Positions 1 to 4,934 of a stretch of 6,138 nt of DNA are shown piece after piece. Source of the DNA: Gammaproteobacteria bacterium. GTDB lineage: Bacteria > Pseudomonadota > Gammaproteobacteria > Chromatiales > Chromatiaceae. The translations under genes and the position numbers were made by a program. The DNA lies in NCBI GenBank assembly GCA_029287695.1, contig JARFQQ010000107.1, forward strand, positions 1-6,138, given 5' to 3'. The notes under the pieces were generated by a model that saw only the letters and a program-made list of their open reading frames with translations, made no database searches and was not told the origin of the DNA. Within the stretch, counting starts at the first letter, position 1. The number at the start of each line of letters is the position of its first letter.

Positions 1-2712
1 AAACAATCCGAAAACGACACCGGTAAAAGCCATGAAGACTGTCGTGATGATCATGAATGGCTGCCAGTAGCTGCCGAACTGGGTACCGAGAATCATGTAC
101 ATGAGTCCGATGCCGACCATGAGGAGCAAGCCCAGTGCACCGAGCGCTTCATAGACGTCGTCAAGAATGCCCTCGACGTTCAGGTCGATACTGGGGTAGC
201 GCTTGCTGATTGCATTCCAGCCTTCCATGATTGCATCGTTTGCGATCTGCTCATTGATCAGCGTCTTGTCAATATCAGCCTCTACAGTAATGGCGCGCCG
301 GAAGTTATAGTGGCGGATATTGCCAATTCCCGGCAGGCGCTGTTGTTCGAAAAGCGAAGACAGAGGCACCTGTCTGCCATCCGGGAGCGTCATGCGAAAT
401 TGCAGCATATCGTCGATGTCCGCATATTCCCGTTGCGAGGATCTCACGCGAACCTCGAGTTTCTGGCCATCGTGCCGCATTTCGGCAACGATGAGCCCGT
501 CAATCAGGAGTTGCATGGTGCGGTTCAGCTCGGCAGGGCTGATTCCGGCGCGATTGACGGCATCGTTGTCGAATTTCAGGACCAGCTCGGAACGGCCGCG
601 ACTGGCGTCATCACTGATATCCCTGACACCCTCGACCCCGGCCATGATGTCGCGCAGATCATTGGCAGCACGCCGGATTTCCTCATAGTCGTCACCGCGC
701 ACCTTGATGCTGATAGCCTTTGCTTTTGGTGGGCCACCGGAAAGCTGAAGAAAGGAAATCTGTGCAGGCCCGGGGGTACCGGTAATCTCCTGACGCATCT
801 CCTCGATCATTTCCTCGACACTGCGCAGCTCCGGTGTTTTCGGGTTGAGGCCCACAAGAATCTGTCCGAACCTGTCGCCAAGACGTGGCTCCATGTCCGT
901 GAACATGTTACCGCTGTAACTGATAATGGCCCGTGCCTCGCCTTCGAGAACGTGGCTTTTGACCTTTTCCTCGACCTCAAGCACTTTTTCCATTGTTGCT
1001 TCGATACGTGTGCCAGGTGGCATTTCCACATTGACGTAGAAGAGACGGATCGTATCCGCTGCAAAAAAGTCATAGCGGATCTTCCCCGAAACCACGAGCG
1101 AGACAGCTGCGAAAAACAGCAGCAGCACACCTGCAAGCGTCCACCAGCGATAGCGCATGAAGCGGCTCAGGGCGCGAACATAATTGATCTGGATCCAGTG
1201 CGTAAAACGCTGGCGAAAAAGCTGCATGCGCGAAGGCTTGCGAAAGTTGATTCCGGCGAAAATCACGTGTGCAGGCAGCATCCAGAAGGCTTCCACGAGT
1301 GACATTCCGAGCGCCAGGACCACGACAATCGGGATGACCTTCATGAAATCGCCAAGAATCCCCGGCACGAGTGTGAGTGGACCAAAGGCGGCCATGGTGG
1401 TGAGCACGGCCGTCAGGACGGGAAGCGCGACCTCCCTCAGTGCGCCGATAGCGGCTTCCAGGGCATCCATACCTCTCTGGATACGGTAGTAGATGGATTC
1501 GACCACCACAACGGCATCATCGACCAGCATGCCCAGCACGATAACGATGCCGAGCAGCACCATGACATTGAGCGTCTCGCCAATGGCGTAGAGCGCCCAG
1601 AAAGTTCCCGCGAGTACGAAGGGGATACCGATCGCCGTCAGGAGTGCAATGCGTGAACCGAGAAAGAACCAGGTGACAATAATCACGAGGACCAGACCGA
1701 TCAGTGCGTTGCGCTGCATCAGATTGATCGCGTTCGTGGTGACTGTTGTCTGGTCATCGGTGAGCACGAGTTCAACGCCTGTCTGTCTGGAGAGTGCGTT
1801 GCGCTCATCGATAAATGCCCTGAGTCGATCGACAAGCTCGATGGTATTGTTATCAGCCTGCTTGAAGACTGCGAACAGCACCGCGGGTTTGCCGTCATAG
1901 CGCGTCATTTTGTCGGGTGTCTTGCGGGCGCGTGTGACACTCGCGATTTCGCCGATGGTGATTTCACCACTGCTGCCGATGACAGGCCGGTTCGCGAGTG
2001 AGCCGGGATCGGCGTCGCTGCCGACAAGGCGAACGAGCCAGTTGCGATCACCGATACGGGATTCCCCGGCGGCGATGTCCTGGAAAAAGAGCGCCACGGT
2101 ATCTGCGATCTGCCCCGGTGTGAGTTTGAGCGCCTGCAACTTCACAGGGTCGATGGCAACCTGGATTTCGGGATCCGTCAGACCGATGGTGTCAACACGA
2201 TCGACACCCCGGATCCGTTCGAGCCCTTTCTCCAGATTCCAGGCTTGCAGACGCAGATTTTCATCATCGGCCTGGCCAACCACAGCGATGGATGCAGTCG
2301 GGTAGGCATTCGCGCTGGTGATCTCGAGAATGAGAGGATCTTCCGCCGCTGCCGGCAATTCCGACTCCTTGTTCTGGATCTCGCGGCGCAGATCACTGAC
2401 GCGCTTGTCGAAATCGCGCTCGCTGATATCCTGGAAGCGGACGAGGATCGAGGAAACGGAACCGCGACTGTTGGAAGAGACGAACTTGATATCCTTGATG
2501 TTGCGCAGGGCATCCTCGATCGGATCCGTGACTTTTTTCTCGACATCGAGCGCCGACGCGCCCGGCAGGATCGTGGTAATGACAATCCAGTTGAAGTTGA
2601 GAGTCGGGTCCTGCTGACGCGGCAAGGTGAGATAGGACCAGGTGCCGACAGCAAGCACCAGCACGAAGGCCAGGTTGACGAGCACATGGTTGCTGAGCAG
2701 GCGTCTGATCAT
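1..2712 (-). CDS. RND efflux pump permease, HAE-1 type (C-terminus beyond window)
   Basis: Inner-membrane, proton-driven pump subunit of a tripartite efflux complex. The frame is open for 904 codons from ATG at 2712 to the window edge. Family members are usually about 1,000-1,050 residues, so roughly 130 residues with helices 10-12 are missing by truncation of the window, not by mutation. Order: TM1 at residues 10-28, first periplasmic porter loop about 29-336 (PGAS near 50-53, typical start of the domain), TM2-TM6 at 337-480, TM7 about 524-542, second periplasmic loop about 543-856, TM8 about 857-876, TM9 about 884-904. TM4 carries GMLVDDAVVVVES; D398 and D399 match the proton-relay aspartates (D407/D408 of AcrB). 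The usual VVEN is VVES here. The proline usual in TM9 is Phe (F894, in TVFMAFTG). The start overlaps the adaptor stop as ATGA, and only a weak AGG lies upstream, so translation is probably coupled. The lysine of TM10 cannot be checked. Substrate unknown; drug-type rather than heavy-metal class is inferred from overall similarity. Confidence 0.95.
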   Translation of the reverse strand, partial: MIRRLLSNHVLVNLAFVLVLAVGTWSYLTLPRQQDPTLNFNWIVITTILPGASALDVEKKVTDPIEDALRNIKDIKFVSSNSRGSVSSILVRFQDISERDFDKRVSDLRREIQNKESELPAAAEDPLILEITSANAYPTASIAVVGQADDENLRLQAWNLEKGLERIRGVDRVDTIGLTDPEIQVAIDPVKLQALKLTPGQIADTVALFFQDIAAGESRIGDRNWLVRLVGSDADPGSLANRPVIGSSGEITIGEIASVTRARKTPDKMTRYDGKPAVLFAVFKQADNNTIELVDRLRAFIDERNALSRQTGVELVLTDDQTTVTTNAINLMQRNALIGLVLVIIVTWFFLGSRIALLTAIGIPFVLAGTFWALYAIGETLNVMVLLGIVIVLGMLVDDAVVVVESIYYRIQRGMDALEAAIGALREVALPVLTAVLTTMAAFGPLTLVPGILGDFMKVIPIVVVLALGMSLVEAFWMLPAHVIFAGINFRKPSRMQLFRQRFTHWIQINYVRALSRFMRYRWWTLAGVLLLFFAAVSLVVSGKIRYDFFAADTIRLFYVNVEMPPGTRIEATMEKVLEVEEKVKSHVLEGEARAIISYSGNMFTDMEPRLGDRFGQILVGLNPKTPELRSVEEMIEEMRQEITGTPGPAQISFLQLSGGPPKAKAISIKVRGDDYEEIRRAANDLRDIMAGVEGVRDISDDASRGRSELVLKFDNDAVNRAGISPAELNRTMQLLIDGLIVAEMRHDGQKLEVRVRSSQREYADIDDMLQFRMTLPDGRQVPLSSLFEQQRLPGIGNIRHYNFRRAITVEADIDKTLINEQIANDAIMEGWNAISKRYPSIDLNVEGILDDVYEALGALGLLLMVGIGLMYMILGTQFGSYWQPFMIITTVFMAFTGVVFGLF

Positions 2713-3752
2713 TGCCTGCTGCCGGACGTGCTTATATCCCCTTGGCGCTCCCTGTCCGGGAACACCTGGCGCGTGATGGTATCTCCATCATTGAGACTGT
2801 CCCGACCCTCAAGAATCAGAAGTGTTTCCGGTGGCAGGTCGACAACGGCAGGGCGTCCCTCGAGTGCCTGCTCGAGCACTCTGAAGCGTGCCTTCTCATT
2901 CTCGAGCAGGAATACCCCGAGCCGGGTATTTCGCCTCACAAGGTATTCGGCAGGAATCACCCTGTCACTGAGAATCCATACAAGTCTGCCGGCCGAGCCT
3001 GCCAGGGGCGTATCGTCACTGAAGCTGAAACGCACTTCGCTGGTTCTCGTGGATTCATCGAGGAGTGGCACCGCGCTGCGGAGTCTGACGGGATACCGGA
3101 TGCCCCCCGTTTCAAACCACTGCTGGCTGCCGCCGGAGAAACTTTCGACCTCGACCGGATTGAGCTGGGCGCTGACTTCGAGCGCATCGGCCTCGACAAT
3201 CTTCATGAGCGGAGTGCCCATTGTGGCGAGCATGCCTCTTTCGGCCATGCGTTGTGTGATGAATCCATCGAATGGCGCAGTCACGCTGCAGTTTTCTACC
3301 TGGATGCTGGCCTGGCGTATCGTCGCATTCTGGGCATCGATTTGTCCGGCAATGCGTGATTCCTCGCTCTTGCGCTGGTCGACTTCCTGGTCGCTGATAC
3401 TGCGTTTCTTCAACAGGTCATCGGCGCGCCTGACCTGTTGGCGAGCAAAGTCGTATTGTGCCTGGAACTGCCTCAATACAGCCTTGGCCATGTCCAGTTC
3501 AGCTTCTGCGCGACGGCAGTCAAGCTCCACGAGCAGGTCTCCGGCAGACACTGTGTCGCCAGTCTCGGCATGCAGGCTGACGACGCGGGCATTGAGTTCT
3601 GAAGAGATCACCGGCGCATTGAGTGCGAGGACAGTTGCAGGCGCGGTCTGCTCCTGCACGAACCAGAGTTCCTTGAGGGGTTTGACGGTCACCGGGGTGG
3701 ATGCTGCCAGGGTCGCAGGTAGCAGAACGAGAAGGGTCAGGAGCCATTTCAT
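2709..3752 (-). CDS. RND efflux periplasmic adaptor (membrane fusion protein)
   Basis: 347-residue adaptor that links the inner-membrane pump to an outer-membrane channel in the periplasm. Residues 1-16/17 form a signal peptide (MKW, a leucine-rich core, then ATLAA before STP). No lipobox cysteine is seen, so it is probably soluble and exported rather than a lipoprotein. The first half of the lipoyl-like domain spans about 45-80 (GDTVSAGDLLVELD). A helical hairpin follows at about 82-153, and the second lipoyl half lies about 155-187 (APFDGFITQR, MGTPLMKI). Beta-barrel and membrane-proximal parts follow to the end. In the hairpin R109, L113 and S120 have the R-x3-L-x6-S spacing of the RLS motif by which AcrA-like adaptors dock TolC-type channels, so an outer-membrane partner is expected; none is encoded here. 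The start has a good Shine-Dalgarno (GTGGAGAA, GGAG at 3764-3761, 8 bases before ATG). The gene overlaps the regulator upstream and the pump downstream by 4 bases each. Length is normal for the family. Confidence 0.94.
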   Translation of the reverse strand: MKWLLTLLVLLPATLAASTPVTVKPLKELWFVQEQTAPATVLALNAPVISSELNARVVSLHAETGDTVSAGDLLVELDCRRAEAELDMAKAVLRQFQAQYDFARQQVRRADDLLKKRSISDQEVDQRKSEESRIAGQIDAQNATIRQASIQVENCSVTAPFDGFITQRMAERGMLATMGTPLMKIVEADALEVSAQLNPVEVESFSGGSQQWFETGGIRYPVRLRSAVPLLDESTRTSEVRFSFSDDTPLAGSAGRLVWILSDRVIPAEYLVRRNTRLGVFLLENEKARFRVLEQALEGRPAVVDLPPETLLILEGRDSLNDGDTITRQVFPDRERQGDISTSGSRQ

Positions 3753-4306
3753 CGCTGTTTCTCCACCGGGAGCGCTTTGCTATGCGGTGGCTCCTTGTGA
3801 TCCGAGAGGAGCTTGTCGCGGTGTTTTCGGATGAAATCCCGTTTCGCGGTCATCACACTGATCCCGAACTCGATGGTGAAGCGGATGCCTGCCGTGTGCT
3901 TCTGGTCAAGCAGGGGTCCCAGTATTTCGAGCTTGTTGTTGTATCGGGCCTCCATACGATCAAGTTTTTGCTCCAGGACAGCTGTTTCCAGCAGGTGCGA
4001 GAAAAACATCAGCACCAGGAACTCGGAACGGATGTTCTCGTCTGGCTCTGTACCGGTCAGGGACTCGATGAAATGCGCGTGGCCCTGCTCGGTGAGGGAA
4101 AAGAGACGTTTCCCGGGATGGTGACCCCCTGTCTCAAGGCGGCTTCTGACATGTCCTTCCTGCTCGAGCTGTTTCAGTGCCGGATAGATGGAACCGTAGC
4201 TCGCTGCATGGAAGTGATTCAGTGAACGCTCGAACATCTGCTTGATGTCATAACCGGTTGCATCGCCCATTTCGAGCAGACCGAGGCAGAGTGTCTTGAG
4301 TTGCAT
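3749..4306 (-). CDS. PadR-family transcriptional regulator
   Basis: 185-residue cytoplasmic DNA-binding regulator. The N-terminal winged helix covers residues 1-80: LKTLCLGLLEMGDATGYDI, then the recognition helix in ASYGSIYPALKQLEQEGHV (residues 36-53), then the wing ending FSLTEQG (69-75). The C-terminal part, about 90-165, is a charged helical region of the kind that forms the PadR dimer arm (Vir_act_alpha_C type). The basic tail is unassigned. I chose ATG at 4306, where the family consensus starts. An in-frame GTG at 4330 adds eight non-conserved residues but falls at or before the predicted transcription start and has no ribosome site. The site for ATG 4306 is weak (CGGA at 4319-4316, 9 bases away). 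It is first in an operon with the adaptor and pump (ATGA overlap at 3752-3749). PadR proteins usually repress an adjacent efflux or detoxification gene and release DNA on binding a small hydrophobic or phenolic ligand. That role, with autoregulation, is inferred here; the ligand is unknown. Confidence 0.93.
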   Translation of the reverse strand: MQLKTLCLGLLEMGDATGYDIKQMFERSLNHFHAASYGSIYPALKQLEQEGHVRSRLETGGHHPGKRLFSLTEQGHAHFIESLTGTEPDENIRSEFLVLMFFSHLLETAVLEQKLDRMEARYNNKLEILGPLLDQKHTAGIRFTIEFGISVMTAKRDFIRKHRDKLLSDHKEPPHSKALPVEKQR

Positions 4307-4335
4307 GACAGGTGATCCGTGAGATGACACGCAGC

Positions 4336-4364
4336 AGTATATGTTATGGAACGATATATATCAA
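4336..4364 (-). promoter_or_regulatory. Sigma70-like promoter of the padR-adaptor-RND operon
   Basis: Reading leftward, TTGATA (4364-4359) and TATACT (4341-4336) are separated by exactly 17 bases, and each box matches the sigma70 consensus at 5 or 4 of 6 positions. The predicted transcription start is near 4329, which leaves a leader of about 23 bases before ATG 4306 and argues against the GTG at 4330 as start. It is the only good promoter seen upstream of the three overlapping genes. Confidence 0.72.
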
Positions 4365-4377
4365 TTCGATATATGTT
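4338..4377. repeat. Interleaved direct repeats across the operon promoter
   Basis: TATATGTT occurs at 4338-4345 (overlapping the -10 box) and again at 4370-4377, 32 bases apart or about three helical turns. CGATATAT occurs at 4352-4359 and 4367-4374, 15 bases apart. The spacing would place two regulator dimers on the same DNA face, covering -35 and -10. AT-rich sequence makes chance repeats more likely, so the functional reading is tentative. Confidence 0.4.
4356..4374. promoter_or_regulatory. AT-rich dyad, candidate PadR operator
   Basis: ATATATC-N5-GATATAT is a perfect inverted repeat with 7-base arms, centred on 4365. It contains the whole -35 box (4359-4364) of the operon promoter. PadR dimers bind AT-rich inverted repeats in their own promoters, so this is the likely site of autorepression. 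The shorter palindrome GATATATATC (4353-4362) overlaps it. The assignment to this regulator is inference from position and symmetry. Confidence 0.6.
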
Positions 4378-4429
4378 TATCTGTGGGGACATCTCTTGAA
4401 AAAGGTGCTGGTTTTTACCCACGCGAAGC

Positions 4430-4483
4430 CCGGGGAGGCCGCAGGCGTGCCCGGCAGTCCTGTCACGGAGCGGGAGCAGGACT
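4430..4483. terminator. Two GC-rich hairpins after the S24 gene, possible terminator
   Basis: Immediately past the S24 stop codon (TGA at 4485-4483), AGTCCTG (4456-4462) pairs perfectly with CAGGACT (4477-4483) around a 14-base loop. Next to it, 4430-4440 pairs with 4444-4454 in an 11-position stem with two mismatches and a 3-base loop. Neither is followed directly by a U-tract on the leftward transcript; a run of five T lies only some 35 bases on. They may still slow or end S24 transcription before the padR promoter. The remaining gap, 4386-4429, shows nothing recognisable. Confidence 0.3.
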
Positions 4484-4854
4484 CAATAGACGTCGTAGTG
4501 CTTGATCTGGCGACGGATATTGCGCTGGACGATGATGCCGTTGATCTGCCACTTCATGCCGTCGAGAGGAATGTCCGGATACTCGCTGTTCTCGGCCACC
4601 AGCCGTTCACCATGTTCGTCATTGAGATACTTGCGAAACCAGTTGGAGCCCTCGACCTCGGCAAAAACATAGGCGCCGCTCGAGCAGCTGCTGTTAGGCT
4701 CGATGATGATGACGCACTTGTCCGGGAATTCCGGCTCCATACTGTCGCCGAGCACCTGCAGGGCGAAGGGCTCCGAGCTTGCACAGCTTCCCAGGCTGTC
4801 GTCTTCGGTTTCAGGGACCTCGATCTTGATCTCGGGAAATTTGCTTACTGTCAC
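4483..4854 (-). CDS. Stand-alone S24 (LexA/UmuD-fold) peptidase-domain protein
   Basis: 123-residue protein that is almost only an S24 domain. FALQVLGDSMEP (30-41) is the signature around the catalytic serine S38. K75, in NWFRKYL, lies 37 residues later, the same spacing as S119/K156 of LexA and S60/K97 of UmuD, so the Ser-Lys dyad looks intact. There is no helix-turn-helix in front. No Ala-Gly or Cys-Gly cleavage pair stands in the roughly 30 residues before S38, so self-cleavage of the LexA kind is not evident. Start is GTG at 4854, supported by GGAGAA 8 bases upstream and by lack of any other usable start before an in-frame stop at 4893-4891. Length is near UmuD (139 aa), but the sequence does not look like UmuD and no umuC is beside it. 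It is transcribed divergently from the ABC exporter. The domain call is firm; the biological role (regulatory partner, processing enzyme, or inert relic) is unknown. Confidence 0.88.
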   Translation of the reverse strand: MTVSKFPEIKIEVPETEDDSLGSCASSEPFALQVLGDSMEPEFPDKCVIIIEPNSSCSSGAYVFAEVEGSNWFRKYLNDEHGERLVAENSEYPDIPLDGMKWQINGIIVQRNIRRQIKHYDVY

Positions 4855-4862
4855 CGCGTGAA

Positions 4863-4868
4863 TTCTCC
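4863..4868 (-). promoter_or_regulatory. Ribosome binding site deciding the GTG start of the S24 gene
   Basis: GGAGAA on the minus strand, 8 bases before GTG 4854. No ATG or TTG is available in frame upstream before the stop at 4893-4891, so this site fixes the start. Confidence 0.65.
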
Positions 4869-4889
4869 GGGGAATGGAAACGTCCTGAC

Positions 4890-4916
4890 GTTATAATTCT
4901 CCGCATGTTTGTACAA
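4890..4916 (-). promoter_or_regulatory. Possible promoter of the S24 gene
   Basis: Reading leftward, TATAAC (4895-4890) is a 5-of-6 match to a -10 box, with a weak TTGTAC (4916-4911) 15 bases upstream. A start near 4883 would give a leader of about 29 bases including the GGAGAA ribosome site. The short spacer and poor -35 box keep this tentative. Confidence 0.4.
4892..4897 (+). promoter_or_regulatory. Possible -10 box of the ABC exporter gene
   Basis: A perfect TATAAT on the plus strand, overlapping the leftward TATAAC, so both directions share the TTATAA core. Predicted start is near 4904, some 30 bases before ATG 4934. No convincing -35 box is found 15-19 bases upstream and the TG extension is only half present, so an activator may be needed or the box may be fortuitous. 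Confidence 0.4.
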
Positions 4917-4934
4917 TCCAGCAACCCCACCTGA
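4905..4934 (+). other. Possible 9-codon leader ORF before the ABC exporter
   Basis: ATG at 4905 opens a frame reading MFVQSSNPT, and its TGA (4932-4934) shares its last base with the exporter's ATG, giving TGATG. The exporter start has no Shine-Dalgarno of its own, so re-initiation after this tiny ORF is conceivable. The leader ATG has no ribosome site either; it lies at the predicted transcription start, so it would be leaderless. A chance ORF of this size is common. Confidence 0.25.

Larger units (their letters stand above)
4861..4903. repeat. 9-bp direct repeat in the divergent promoter region
   Basis: AATTCTCCG occurs at 4861-4869 and again at 4895-4903, 34 bases apart. The first copy contains the S24 ribosome site read on the other strand; the second abuts the shared -10 region. 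Between and beside them lie two short palindromes, CGTCctGACG (4881-4890) and TTGTACAA (4909-4916). These could be regulator sites or chance; no known operator was recognised. Confidence 0.35.

Noticed and set aside
310..1302. A 330-codon open frame on the plus strand
   Set aside because: Antisense shadow of the RND permease; no domain, and the opposing frame contains conserved pump sequence throughout.
2245..3834. A 529-codon open frame on the plus strand
   Set aside because: It is antisense to the adaptor and the start of the pump. Its translation is Ser/Arg/Leu-rich with no recognisable domain, while the opposite strand encodes textbook adaptor and RND motifs. G/C-biased third positions deplete stops in this frame.
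4395..4420. AAAAA...GGTTTTT near-symmetric stretch as a terminator
   Set aside because: The GG/GG interior does not pair, leaving only A-T pairs; it would not form a stable stem.
4483..4854. S24 protein as UmuD or a phage repressor
   Set aside because: No helix-turn-helix, no cleavage pair, no umuC and no phage genes nearby; only the catalytic fold is shared.
4312..4896. A 194-codon open frame on the plus strand across the padR promoter and the S24 gene
   Set aside because: It runs through the padR promoter and antisense to the S24 signature; no family recognised.
4855..4933. Search for an SOS (LexA) box near the S24 gene
   Set aside because: No CTGT-N8-ACAG-like site is present in the divergent gap, so SOS control is not supported.
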